Assembly: GCA_963746465.1 (NCBI GenBank)
Contig: CAVVAY010000007.1
Coordinates: 310,001-374,000 of the forward strand
Length of the DNA: 64,000 bases
Reading direction: 5' to 3'
From: CAVVAY01 sp963746465
GTDB lineage: Bacteria; Actinomycetota; Actinomycetes; JACCUZ01
The translations under genes and the position numbers were made by a program. Shown here piece after piece: positions 42,136 to 50,637 of the stretch. Positions within the stretch are counted from its first letter, which is position 1. Each line of letters starts with the position of its first letter. Below the pieces are notes generated by a model that saw only the letters and a program-made list of their open reading frames with translations, searched no databases and was not told the origin of the DNA.

Positions 42136-43092
42136 ATGGGCAAGAAGGCCACCCGCCGCACAGCGGTCGACACCCCGCTGACCGACGGCGAGGTGCCGGT
42201 CGTCGGCGCCCGCGAACTGTGTCCGTGCGGCTCGGGGCGCCGGTACAAGGCCTGTCACGGGCGGGCCGCCGGCCAGGCCGCCGAGGCCTACGTCCCCCGG
42301 CCGTTCGAGGGTCTGCCGGGCGAGTGCGACTGGGTCGCGATGCGCGAGATCGTGCCCGCGGCCACGGCGGGCCTGACCCTCGTCGACGGCAGCGGACCGC
42401 CCGTCACACTGGCCACCGTGCTCCCCATGGCCTGGCCCGGCCTGGTCCGGCAGGACGGCGCGCGGTTCGTCGGGCTGCAGGTGCCGGGCGGTTCGGGAGA
42501 CGCGAGCCGGGACGTCGCGCACGCGCTGGAGCTCGTGCTGGACGCCGAGCCCGGTACGCCGATCGCACCTACCGCGCTACCCGGACCGGGTGCCCGGCTG
42601 CAGGACCTGCTCGACACCGAGGCGTCCCTGTCGGTCGAGGTGCACGACGGCTTCGACTTCTGGCTCGAGGGGGTCGAGGACCGCAGTGCTGAAGTCGTCG
42701 CATCGATGGAGCGGGCCAACGAAGCCGTCGTGCCGACGGTCCGGCTGACCTCGGTGGAGGCGGCCTACTGGTGTGAGATCCGCGGCCGGTTCCACCTGCG
42801 CTGGGTGGTCCCGCACGACGAGGACAGCCTGCTCGACGCGCTCGCGAGGCTGCACGCGGTCGGTGCCGACACGGTGGGCGAGGGATCGCGGTACGTCGGG
42901 TCGTTCCGGGCGCACGGACTCGTGGTGCCGGTGTGGGACCTGGCGGAGGGCACCTCGGCCGAAGCGCTCGAGGAACCGGTGGACACCTTCGCCGGCCGGC
43001 TGGCCGAGGCCCTGGCCGACACCAGCCCGCTGGACGACGCCGCGCGGCGGGCCCGCTCCGGGCTGCGCAGCCGGCAGCTCACGCTGCGTTGA
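42136..43092 (+). CDS. DUF5926 family protein with SEC-C motif
   Basis: 318 residues. The N-terminus carries a SEC-C zinc motif ('LCPCGSGRRYKACHGRAAG'), otherwise found at the SecA C-terminus and in many uncharacterised proteins. The rest is DUF5926, with a compact alpha/beta body. ATG 42136 starts 'MGKKATRRTAVDTPL', preceded by GAGGAG at 42121-42126. The frame is open upstream but overlaps the methyltransferase. Function unknown; DUF5926 is widespread in actinomycetes. Confidence 0.85.
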   Translation: MGKKATRRTAVDTPLTDGEVPVVGARELCPCGSGRRYKACHGRAAGQAAEAYVPRPFEGLPGECDWVAMREIVPAATAGLTLVDGSGPPVTLATVLPMAWPGLVRQDGARFVGLQVPGGSGDASRDVAHALELVLDAEPGTPIAPTALPGPGARLQDLLDTEASLSVEVHDGFDFWLEGVEDRSAEVVASMERANEAVVPTVRLTSVEAAYWCEIRGRFHLRWVVPHDEDSLLDALARLHAVGADTVGEGSRYVGSFRAHGLVVPVWDLAEGTSAEALEEPVDTFAGRLAEALADTSPLDDAARRARSGLRSRQLTLR

Positions 43093-43190
43093 CGCGCCGC
43101 GCAGACCGTTGCGGCGCCCCAGAAAATAGTGCCCGTGCACCACAGGATCGGCTGTTCGGCATCTGGGGTTTCGGATATCGTCGCCGCCAG

Positions 43191-43265
43191 GCCCGAGCGC
43201 TGCTGCATCCCCCGTCGGTTGCGCTCGGGCCGTTCCATGTCCGCTGCCGCCTCCGGTGCGGCAGC
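43191..43265. terminator. Two tandem stem-loops between convergent genes
   Basis: GCCCGAGCGC (43191-43200) pairs with GCGCTCGGGC (43221-43230) around a 20-base loop. GCTGCCGC (43243-43250) pairs with GCGGCAGC (43258-43265) around a 7-base loop. They fill the 178-bp gap between the DUF5926 gene and arcA, which converge here. A bidirectional terminator is the likeliest role. Confidence 0.55.
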
Positions 43266-43270
43266 CGGGG

Positions 43271-44503
43271 TCAGCCGCCGAGCGGGTCCCGGCTGATCGG
43301 GCAGGACATGCAGCGCGGGCCCCCGCGGCCGCTGCCGAGCTCGCTGCCGGCGATGCGGACCACCTCGATGCCGGCCTCCTCGAGCCGGAGGTTGGTCTCG
43401 ACGTTGCGCTCGTACGCCACTGCCAGGCGGGGGCCGATCGCCAGCGTGTTGTTGCCGTCGTCCCACTGCTCGCGCTCTGCGGTGATCGGGTCCAACCCGG
43501 TGTCGATCACCCGCAGCGTGTCGATGCCCATCGCCTTGGCGGCGGCCACCAGGAACGGCTCCGGCCCGCTGACGTGCAGCTCGCCCCCGTTGGTCACTGT
43601 GTAGGCCTCGAGGGTGTCGGCGATGTTCGGGTACATGACGACGGCGTCGACGTCGACCATGGTGCAGACCGTGTCGAGGTGCATGGTCGCGCGCTCCTGC
43701 GCGATCGGGACGGCGAGCACCGTGGTCGCCAGGTCGCGGTCGAAGACGGTCCGGGCCAGCCGCTCGACACCGGCCGGGGTGGTCCGTTCCCCGACGCCGA
43801 CGGCCACCACACCTGGTGCCAGCAGCAGCACGTCGCCGCCCTCGACCGGCTCGTTCTCCGGCCCGTGCACGAGCTCGGTCCCGGCGAACCGCGGGTGCGA
43901 GGTGTAGATCGCCCGGGTGAGCGTCGTCTCGCGCATCCGGGCCGGCATGGCCAGGCTGGTGACGGCCACCCGGTCCCGGATCCAGACGCTCGAGTCGCGG
44001 GTGAACAGCAGGTTCGGCAGCGGGTCGATGACGAAGTCGTGCCGGTCCATGAACCGGTAGACCAGCCCGCCCACCGGAGCCATCTCCTCGTGAGCCAGTC
44101 CGGCCATCAGGGTGGTCGCGAGGTCATCGGGGTGCAGCCCGCGCAGGAAGCTCTCGACGGTGCGGTGCAGGGCCTCGCCCAGCCGCGGGTCGCGCAGGAC
44201 CGCGGCGATCGTCTCGTCCCGGGCCGGTTCCTGCTCCAAGGCCGTGGCGAGCAGGTCGGCGAGGTACAGCACCTCGACGCCGTGGCTCCGCAGCTGGTCG
44301 GCGAACGCGTCGTGCTCGTCCTGCGCCCGCCCGATCCAGGGGATGCCGTCGAAGAGCAGCTTGTCGTTGTTGCGCGGGGTGAGGCGCTTGAGCTCCGGCC
44401 CCGGCCGGTGCAGCATCACGGTCCGCAGGCGGCCCACCTCGCTGTCGACCCCGAGCGCGGCAGGGGTCCCGGCGGTGGCGGGGGCAGTGGGCGAGTCGGC
44501 CAT
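43271..44503 (-). CDS. arcA: Arginine deiminase
   Basis: 410 residues; hydrolyses arginine to citrulline and ammonia. The catalytic Cys398 is in 'GRGGPRCMSCPISRDP', and the guanidinium-binding and catalytic His are in 'FTRDSSVWIRDRV', 'ENEPVEGGDVLLLAPG' and 'ATMHLDTVCTMVDVD'. N-terminal 'GVDSEVGRLRTVMLHRPGPE' is typical. It is not accompanied by arcB, arcC or an arginine/ornithine antiporter within the window. ATG 44503 (MADSPTAPATAG) was chosen because homology begins shortly after. Confidence 0.96.
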   Translation of the reverse strand: MADSPTAPATAGTPAALGVDSEVGRLRTVMLHRPGPELKRLTPRNNDKLLFDGIPWIGRAQDEHDAFADQLRSHGVEVLYLADLLATALEQEPARDETIAAVLRDPRLGEALHRTVESFLRGLHPDDLATTLMAGLAHEEMAPVGGLVYRFMDRHDFVIDPLPNLLFTRDSSVWIRDRVAVTSLAMPARMRETTLTRAIYTSHPRFAGTELVHGPENEPVEGGDVLLLAPGVVAVGVGERTTPAGVERLARTVFDRDLATTVLAVPIAQERATMHLDTVCTMVDVDAVVMYPNIADTLEAYTVTNGGELHVSGPEPFLVAAAKAMGIDTLRVIDTGLDPITAEREQWDDGNNTLAIGPRLAVAYERNVETNLRLEEAGIEVVRIAGSELGSGRGGPRCMSCPISRDPLGG

Positions 44504-44579
44504 GGCCGGATGGTAGCCGCGGACGGGCGTCCCGTGACCGGATGGGAGGCCGGGTCGGACGGCGCATAGGGTCGCCGGC

Positions 44580-45497
44580 ATGGGTCTTCTCGACGGCAGG
44601 GTCGTCATCGTCACCGGCGCGGGACGCGGCATCGGCCGCGGCGAGGCGATCGAGCTCGCCCGTGAGGGCGCCCGGGTGGTGGTCAACGAGCTGGACGCCG
44701 AGGTCGGCCAGGGTGTCGTCGACGAGATCACCTCGGCCGGCGGCGAGGCCGTGCTCGACACCGGCGACTGCTCCGAGGAGAGCACCGCGCGGCACCTGAT
44801 CGGCACCGCGATCGACACCTGGGGCAAGCTCGACGGGCTGGTCAACAACGCCGGCATCCTGCGCGACCGGACCGTGGCGAAGATGAGCGTCGACGAGTGG
44901 GACTCCGTCATCAAGGTGCACCTGCGCGGGCACTTCCTGCCGACCCACTACGCCTGCGCGCACTGGAAGGAGGCCGGCACCGGCGGCCGCATCGTCTGCA
45001 CGGCGTCGACGTCCGGTCTGCTCGGTAACTTCGGTCAGGTCAACTACGGCGCCGCGAAGGCGGGCATCGCCGCGTTCTCGACGATCGTCGCGATGGAGAT
45101 GGCGCGGTACGGCGTGCGGTGCAACGCGATCGCACCGGCGGCGCGGACCCGGATGACCGAGAGCGCGTACGGCGCCTTCAAGGACCTCTCGTCCAGCGAT
45201 GAGGAGGAGGCCTTTGACTTCTGGCACCCGGACAACGTGGCGCCGCTGGTCGCCTACCTGTGCAGCGATGCGGCGGGCACGATCAGCGGCAAGGTGTTCG
45301 GCGTGCAGGGCGATGCGGTCGAGCTCTACCAGCCGTTCACCTCGGTCGCGGTGATCCAGAACCACGACACCCGGTGGACGCCGGAGGGCATCGCCGCCCG
45401 GGCGCACGAGCTGTTCGACGAGAGCGGCATCAGCGCCGAGGTCGAGAACATGATGGGCAAGCTGCGCTTCACGATGACCGAGCGCTCGACCCTCTGA
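44580..45497 (+). CDS. Short-chain dehydrogenase/reductase
   Basis: 305 residues, classical SDR. TGxxxGxG is 'VTGAGRGIGRGEAIELA', NNAG in 'LDGLVNNAGILRD', catalytic Ser in 'IVCTASTSGLLGNFGQVN' and YxxxK as 'YGAAK'. Similarity in length and in the region 'ILRDRTVAKMSVDEWDSVI' points to the hydroxyacyl-CoA dehydrogenase part of MFE-2-like proteins. The substrate is inferred only. It is divergent from arcA, with a 76-bp gap. Followed by palindrome copy A. Confidence 0.9.
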   Translation: MGLLDGRVVIVTGAGRGIGRGEAIELAREGARVVVNELDAEVGQGVVDEITSAGGEAVLDTGDCSEESTARHLIGTAIDTWGKLDGLVNNAGILRDRTVAKMSVDEWDSVIKVHLRGHFLPTHYACAHWKEAGTGGRIVCTASTSGLLGNFGQVNYGAAKAGIAAFSTIVAMEMARYGVRCNAIAPAARTRMTESAYGAFKDLSSSDEEEAFDFWHPDNVAPLVAYLCSDAAGTISGKVFGVQGDAVELYQPFTSVAVIQNHDTRWTPEGIAARAHELFDESGISAEVENMMGKLRFTMTERSTL

Positions 45498-45506
45498 CTT
45501 TCCCCG

Positions 45507-45557
45507 TGATCCACACCGGATCCGTCACTCCAGATGTGACCGATCCGGTGTGGATCA
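45507..45557. repeat. 51-bp palindromic repeat, copy A
   Basis: Two 22-base arms (45507-45528 and 45536-45557) separated by a 7-base loop. The outer 16 bases TGATCCACACCGGATC pair perfectly with their partner; arm position 17 is a C-C mismatch, then five more pairs follow. Its reverse complement equals copy B at 57361 except for one loop base. It sits between convergent genes. Confidence 0.95.
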
Positions 45558-45576
45558 TGAAAGGAACGTACGGGCG

Positions 45577-46185
45577 TCAGAGTGAGGTCACGACGTCGTA
45601 CCCCGCGACGCCGGCCAGCACGAGGCAGACGACCGCGCCCACCCGCCGGATCGTCGAGAGCCGCACGAACCGGAGCAGCGTCCGGCCGAGCAGCACGGCG
45701 AGGCCGGCGACGGTCACCAGCGCGAGCCAGGAGCCGGCGAAGACGCTGACCGGGTCCTCGTAGCGGGCCGCGAGACCGGCGGTGAGCAGCTGCGACAGGT
45801 CGCCCCACTCGGCGAGGAACAGCACGCCGAAGCTGGTGGCGACCACCCGGAAGCCGTGGACGTCGGTGGTGGCCTTGTCGGCGACGGCCTGCTCCTCCGA
45901 AGCCTCGTCCGCGTCCGCCGACCGCGCCCCGCGCCACAGGACGACTGCGCCCACGAGGAACAAGGCTCCCGCTACCGCGGCGACGACGGCCGAGGGCAGC
46001 AGTGACAGCAGCCCGCCTGCCACGACCGCTACCAGGCACTGCACGAGGAACGCTGCGGACACCCCGATCCACACCAGCAGCGGGCGGTACCGGGTGGCGA
46101 GCACGAGGGTGGCGACGAACGTCTTGTCCGGCAGCTCCACCGGGAAGATCAGGGCGAACGCCGTCGCGACGACGGTGAGGTCCAA
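45577..46185 (-). CDS. TMEM165/GDT1 family (UPF0016) transporter
   Basis: 202-residue membrane protein with about six segments in two homologous halves. Each half has a conserved acidic motif: 'FPVELPDKTFVATLVL' and 'FLAEWGDLSQLLTAG', the E-x-x-D pairs thought to bind metal. Family members carry Mn2+ or Ca2+. A loop with 'DADEASEEQAVADKATTDVH' separates the halves. The start is TTG at 46185, five bases after the larC stop; I see no ATG or GTG better placed. Confidence 0.88.
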   Translation of the reverse strand: MDLTVVATAFALIFPVELPDKTFVATLVLATRYRPLLVWIGVSAAFLVQCLVAVVAGGLLSLLPSAVVAAVAGALFLVGAVVLWRGARSADADEASEEQAVADKATTDVHGFRVVATSFGVLFLAEWGDLSQLLTAGLAARYEDPVSVFAGSWLALVTVAGLAVLLGRTLLRFVRLSTIRRVGAVVCLVLAGVAGYDVVTSL

Positions 46186-46190
46186 GCCGT

Positions 46191-47375
46191 TCAGCCCGCC
46201 TCGTGTGCCGCTGCCACGGCAGCAGCCAGGACGGCCTTGACCGGGCGCTTCAGTGTCGCCGCGGCCGCCGCGACGTCGTCGTACTCAGGTGACACGTTCA
46301 CGACCTGGCCGTCGAGGCGGGCGACCTTCAACCGGACGGTGACACCGTCGACCGTGACCGTGCGGGTCTCGCGGCGCAGGGCGCGCTTGTCGACCCGGTG
46401 CTCGCGGACGCCGATGGTCGAGCTCTCGGTGAACACCACCCGGCGTACCGCGTCGACCGCCTCCAACGGCACCAGCGCCGACAGAGTGTGGGCCGGCCGG
46501 CCCTTCTTCATCAGGATCGGCGTCAGCCAGGCATCGGAGGCACCGGCCGCGAGGAGTGCGGCGAGCACCGACGGCCAGAGCCGAGGGTCGAGGTCGTCGA
46601 CGTTGGCCTCGAGGACGACGGCCGCATCGGACGCATGCTCCGCGCTCTCGTCGGCGCGCTCGCCCAGAACGGCCCGCAGCACGTTCGGCCGACCTTCGGT
46701 GTCGCGCGAACCGGCACCGGTGCCGATCGTCTGCACCCGCATCCTCGGCAGCCCGCCCCAGCTGCCCACGACGGACGCCAGCAGCGCGGCGCCGGTCGGG
46801 GTGCAGGCCTCGCCGTCGACGTCGCCGGAACCGGCCGGCGCAGCAGCCTCCGCGAGCACTGCCAGGACGGCGGGACCGGGCACCGGCAGGACGCCGTGCG
46901 CGGCCCGGACCGTGCCCTGCCCGACCGCGACCGCCGTGCAGCGGACCTCCGACACGGCGAGGTCGTGCAGGGCGGCGCAGCTGCCCACGACGTCGGCCAA
47001 CGAGTCGAGCGCGCCGACCTCGTGGAAGTGCACCTCATCGGGGTCGATGCCGTGCGCGGCCCCCTCGGCCCGGGCCAGCCGGGCGAACACGTCCAGGGCG
47101 CCGTCGCGCACCGCCGGGTCGAGCCCGGCGCGCTCGACCAGGGCTCGTACGTCGGGCCAGGTGCGGCGGTCGTCGCTGTCCGGCGCGTCGACGTCGACCT
47201 TGGTCGCGGCCAGTCCCGCACGGGTCACCTGCCGGGCCGTGAGGCGCACCGGCTCGGTGCCCAGCGCGTCCACGGCGGCCTGCACCACGGCCAGGTCGGC
47301 GCCGGCCCCGACCAGGGCGCCGAGCAGCATGTCGCCGCTCGCGCCGGCGGACGCGTCGACCCAGAGCACTCTCAC
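46191..47375 (-). CDS. larC: LarC, nickel insertion protein for the nickel-pincer cofactor
   Basis: 394 residues. LarC uses CTP to insert nickel into the pincer nucleotide of lactate racemase-type enzymes. 'LWVDASAGASGDMLLGALVG' is the typical N-terminus, 'EVHFHEVGALDSLADVVG' carries the conserved His motif, and 'ANVDDLDPRLWPSVLAALLA' and 'ILMKKGRPAHTLSALVP' are C-terminal signatures. In some species larC1 and larC2 are joined by a programmed frameshift; here the gene is one continuous frame. GTG 47375 overlaps the larB stop. Confidence 0.95.
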   Translation of the reverse strand: MRVLWVDASAGASGDMLLGALVGAGADLAVVQAAVDALGTEPVRLTARQVTRAGLAATKVDVDAPDSDDRRTWPDVRALVERAGLDPAVRDGALDVFARLARAEGAAHGIDPDEVHFHEVGALDSLADVVGSCAALHDLAVSEVRCTAVAVGQGTVRAAHGVLPVPGPAVLAVLAEAAAPAGSGDVDGEACTPTGAALLASVVGSWGGLPRMRVQTIGTGAGSRDTEGRPNVLRAVLGERADESAEHASDAAVVLEANVDDLDPRLWPSVLAALLAAGASDAWLTPILMKKGRPAHTLSALVPLEAVDAVRRVVFTESSTIGVREHRVDKRALRRETRTVTVDGVTVRLKVARLDGQVVNVSPEYDDVAAAAATLKRPVKAVLAAAVAAAHEAG

Positions 47376-48145
47376 GCGGTGACCACCTGCGCGCGGCGGG
47401 CCACCCGCGCGGCGAAGACGCCGGCCCCGAAGCCGTTGTCGATGTTGCACACCGCAACCCCGGGGGCGCACGAGTTGAGCATGGCCAGCAGCGCGGCCAG
47501 ACCGCCGTACGACGTGCCGTAGCCCACCGATGTCGGGACAGCCACCAGCGGGACGCCGGTCAGGCCCCCGACGACGCTCGGCAGCGCACCCTCCATGCCG
47601 GCGACCACGACCAGGCAGTCCGCGGCGTCGAGGACCGAGCGCACCGACATCAGCCGGTGGAGACCGGCCACGCCGACGTCGTCGACCCGCTGCACCCCGG
47701 CCCCGAACGCACGCGCGACGAAGGCGGCCTCGGCTGCGACCGGGGCGTCGGACGTGCCCGCCGCGACGACGCACACGGTGCCGCGCGGCTCGGGCAGCCG
47801 GCCGACGGCGACGGCTGCCGCGGCCTCGTCGACCAGCGCGTCGGGGAAAGCCGCCCGGACGGCGGCCGCGGTCGCAGCCGGCACCCGGGTGGCCAGCGCC
47901 GGGCGGCCGCCCGGCTGGTCCGCCAGCGCCCGCAGGATCTCGACGGTCTGCTCTGGTGACTTGCCGGCGGCGTACACCACCTCGGGGTCTCCGGTGCGGA
48001 CGCCGCGGTGGGTGTCGACCCGGGCGAAGCCGAGGTCCAGCACGCCGTTCATCGGCCCGTCGGCGAGCCGGTCGAGTGCCGTCTCGACGGCGACACCGCC
48101 CGCTGCGACATCGCGCAGCAGCAGCTCGAGCTCCGCACGGTCCAT
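47372..48145 (-). CDS. larB: LarB, nicotinate adenine dinucleotide carboxylase/hydrolase
   Basis: 257 residues. LarB carboxylates the pyridinium of nicotinic acid adenine dinucleotide and hydrolyses the diphosphate, the first step to the nickel-pincer cofactor. The C-terminal PurE-like domain has 'VCVVAAGTSDAPVAAEAA', 'VVAGMEGALPSVVGGL' and 'VAVPTSVGYGTSYGGLAAL'. The N-terminal part 'FARVDTHRGVRTGDPEVVYA' is usual. LarE (sulfur transfer) is not in the window. It is coupled to larC (GTGA). Confidence 0.94.
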   Translation of the reverse strand: MDRAELELLLRDVAAGGVAVETALDRLADGPMNGVLDLGFARVDTHRGVRTGDPEVVYAAGKSPEQTVEILRALADQPGGRPALATRVPAATAAAVRAAFPDALVDEAAAAVAVGRLPEPRGTVCVVAAGTSDAPVAAEAAFVARAFGAGVQRVDDVGVAGLHRLMSVRSVLDAADCLVVVAGMEGALPSVVGGLTGVPLVAVPTSVGYGTSYGGLAALLAMLNSCAPGVAVCNIDNGFGAGVFAARVARRAQVVTA

Positions 48146-48209
48146 GGCGTGCAGGCTAGTGCGGGTAACCTGCACGCGGCCCCCGCCCCCCGTCGCGCGA
48201 AGGACACCC

Positions 48210-48614
48210 GTGCCCTCCTGGCAGCTGGACACCTACGAGGCCATCGCCGTCGGCGCGGCCGTCGCCGCCGGCCTGTGCCTGCTCCTCCTGCTGTTCGTGG
48301 CAGCCCGGCTGCGCGCGTTGAGCCGCAAGGTGCGCCGGCTGGCGCCGTCGTCCCGGGTGTCGGCCGAGGGCGTCGCCGACCCGCGGGCGATGCGGCACGT
48401 CGCAGTGGTGCGCTACGACGCGTTCGGCGACATGGGCGGCATGCTCTCGTTCTCGGCCGCGCTGTTCGACGACAACGGCGACGGCCTGGTCATCAGCTCG
48501 ATCAACGGGCGGTCCGAGACGCGCACCTACGCGAAGTCGCTGGTCGGGCTGAAGAGCGACAACACCCTCTCGCCCGAGGAGCAGGAAGCGATCGAGACCG
48601 CACGCAAGGGCTGA
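48210..48614 (+). CDS. DUF4446 family membrane protein
   Basis: 134 residues. One N-terminal membrane segment ('IAVGAAVAAGLCLLLLLFVA') is followed by a basic coiled segment ('RLRALSRKVRRLAPSSRV') and the DUF4446 core ('VVRYDAFGDMGGMLSFSAAL' and 'SINGRSETRTYAKSLVG'). Function unknown; the family is widespread in Firmicutes and actinomycetes. GTG 48210 is preceded by GAAGGA at about 48198-48203. It is divergent from larB. Confidence 0.9.
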   Translation: MPSWQLDTYEAIAVGAAVAAGLCLLLLLFVAARLRALSRKVRRLAPSSRVSAEGVADPRAMRHVAVVRYDAFGDMGGMLSFSAALFDDNGDGLVISSINGRSETRTYAKSLVGLKSDNTLSPEEQEAIETARKG

Positions 48615-48649
48615 GTCGAGCTTTCCGGGCCCCGCACTAGGGTCGGCGT

Positions 48650-49603
48650 ATGCCAGGAGTGCCGCCCGCCCGCTACGCCTACCTCGGCCCGGCCGGCACC
48701 TTCGCCGAGGCGGCCGTGCGCACCATCCCGGCCGCGAGCCGCGGCGATCTCCAGCCGCAGAGCAGCGTCCCGGCCGCGTTGGACGCGGTCCGCCGCGGCG
48801 AGGCCGACCACGCACTGGTGCCGATCGAGAACTCGGTCGAGGGCTCGGTCTCGGCCACCCTCGACGAGCTGGCCGTGGGCGAGCCGCTGATGGTCACCCG
48901 CGAGGTGCTGCTGCCGGTGTCGTTCGCGCTGATGGTGCGGCCGGGCACCGGGCTGCACGCGGTACGCCGGGTCGCCACCCACCCGCACGCCGCCGCCCAG
49001 TGCCGGCGATGGCTGGCGACCGTGCTGCCGGACGCCGTGGTGGTCCCCGCGCTGTCGACGGCCGCTGCAGCTGCGGGGCTGGCGGACGGGACCGCCGGGC
49101 ACGACGCCGCCATCGCCGCGCCCATCGCCGCCGAGCACTACCGGCTGGAGGTGCTGGCCACCGACGTCGAGGACAACCCGGACGCCGTCACCCGGTTCGT
49201 CGTGGTGAGCCGTCCCGCCGAGCCGCCGTTGCCGACCGGGCACGACAAGACGTCCTTCGTCGCGTTCATCTCCGACGACCACCCGGGTGCGCTTCTCGAG
49301 GTGCTGACCGAGCTCGCGGTGCGCGGCGTGAACCTCACCCGGATCGAGTCGCGGCCGACCGGCGAGCAGCTCGGCCGTTACTGCTTCTCGATCGACTGCG
49401 AGGGACACGTCGACGACGCCCGGGTCGGTGAGGCCTTGTCCGGGCTGCGCCGGGTCTGCCCCGACGTCCGGTTCCTCGGCTCCTACCCGCGGGCCGACCT
49501 CGGTGCCGCGGCCGAGGCGTCGGCACGTGATGCCGCCGAGAAGGACGCGATCTACCGCGACGCCGCTGCGTGGCTGGGCCGGATCCGCAACGGCAAGGTC
49601 TGA
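48650..49603 (+). CDS. pheA: Prephenate dehydratase
   Basis: 317 residues; converts prephenate to phenylpyruvate in phenylalanine synthesis. The catalytic half has 'YLGPAGTFAEAAVRTI', 'VPIENSVEGSVSATLDEL' and the TRF motif in 'NPDAVTRFVVV'. The C-terminal ACT domain ('GALLEVLTELAVRGVNLT' and 'RIESRP') provides phenylalanine feedback control. Length is that of monofunctional actinobacterial PheA. Confidence 0.96.
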   Translation: MPGVPPARYAYLGPAGTFAEAAVRTIPAASRGDLQPQSSVPAALDAVRRGEADHALVPIENSVEGSVSATLDELAVGEPLMVTREVLLPVSFALMVRPGTGLHAVRRVATHPHAAAQCRRWLATVLPDAVVVPALSTAAAAAGLADGTAGHDAAIAAPIAAEHYRLEVLATDVEDNPDAVTRFVVVSRPAEPPLPTGHDKTSFVAFISDDHPGALLEVLTELAVRGVNLTRIESRPTGEQLGRYCFSIDCEGHVDDARVGEALSGLRRVCPDVRFLGSYPRADLGAAAEASARDAAEKDAIYRDAAAWLGRIRNGKV

Positions 49604-49604
49604 C

Positions 49605-50579
49605 CTAGACCTTCGCGTCGTAGCGTCGCGCTGTCTCCGGGTCGCCGGCCTCCGGCTCACGGACGCCCGCCCGGACCGCCTCGAGCTGTGCGCAGAACGC
49701 GATGCCGAGGAACAACGCGACCGAGGTGAGCATGGCCCACAGCAGAAGCGCGATCACGCCGGTCAGCGGTCCGTAGGTCGAGCCGAACGATCCGCTGGTC
49801 TGCACGTAGATCGACAGTGCGTAGGTGAACAGCAGCCACAGGGTCAGGGCCACGCCGGCACCGATCGCGATCCACGACCAGCCCGGCTGACGGCGCCGCG
49901 GTGAGCGCTCGATGAGCAGCGTGAACGCGCCGAGGGCCAGCAGGATGCCGACCGGGAACCGCGCCAGCGTCCAGGTCGTCTGCTGGGCGTCGCTCCACTG
50001 GTAGGTCCGCGCCAGGACGACGCCGACGGTCCGACCGGCCACGATCACCAGGAAGCCGATCAGCGACAGCAGCCCCGCCGAGCACGCCATCAGGAACGCA
50101 CGGCCGTACTTGTGCAGGGCCGGCCGGTCGCGCTGGATCCCGTAGATCCGGTTGGCGCCGCGCTCGACCTGTCCCATCGCGGTGGTCAGCGCCAGCAGGG
50201 CGACCGCAAGGCCGATCCACAACGCGAGCTCGCCGCCCGACCCCGGTTCGCCGCCTTCCTGCAACGTCTGCCGGACCAGCTCGTCGGTGCTGCCCGGCGT
50301 GACCCGCAGCAGCACCTCTCGCAGCACCATCGCCACCCGGTCTGCCCTGATCGTGCTGGCCAGCCCCACGAACGCGATGCCCAGCGGGATCAGCGACAGC
50401 ACGAGCTGCAGGCCCAGGGCCCGCGAGTGGCTGAACCCGTCGCCGTACCGGAACCGGATGAACGAGTCCTTGATCAGGCGGATCCGGCCGTAGTGCCGCA
50501 GCGTGGTGCGGGCGTCGTCGGCCGACAGCTCGCCGCCGTCCATCGTGCGCGTCTGCGGCACTCGGCTCACCGACGACAT
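49605..50579 (-). CDS. YihY/BrkB family membrane protein
   Basis: 324 residues with about six membrane segments, beginning 'RALGLQLVLSLIPLGIAFVG' and including 'GGELALWIGLAVALLALTTA' and 'SFGSTYGPLTGVIALLLWAM', the conserved end of the family. YihY proteins were once called RNase BN in error; the real function is unresolved. ATG 50579 reads MSSVSRVPQTRT; a later Met (MDGGELSADD) is possible. It faces pheA tail to tail with one base between. Confidence 0.9.
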   Translation of the reverse strand: MSSVSRVPQTRTMDGGELSADDARTTLRHYGRIRLIKDSFIRFRYGDGFSHSRALGLQLVLSLIPLGIAFVGLASTIRADRVAMVLREVLLRVTPGSTDELVRQTLQEGGEPGSGGELALWIGLAVALLALTTAMGQVERGANRIYGIQRDRPALHKYGRAFLMACSAGLLSLIGFLVIVAGRTVGVVLARTYQWSDAQQTTWTLARFPVGILLALGAFTLLIERSPRRRQPGWSWIAIGAGVALTLWLLFTYALSIYVQTSGSFGSTYGPLTGVIALLLWAMLTSVALFLGIAFCAQLEAVRAGVREPEAGDPETARRYDAKV

Positions 50580-50637
50580 CAGCGGCTCACCGTCTCGCGA
50601 TGCGATGCAGCGCGGCTCGCCGTCACGCGACCCGCGG

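Noticed and set aside
45507..45557. Palindromes as plain intrinsic terminators
   Set aside because: No T-run follows any copy, and near identity between distant copies is unusual for terminators; I keep termination as a possible side role only.
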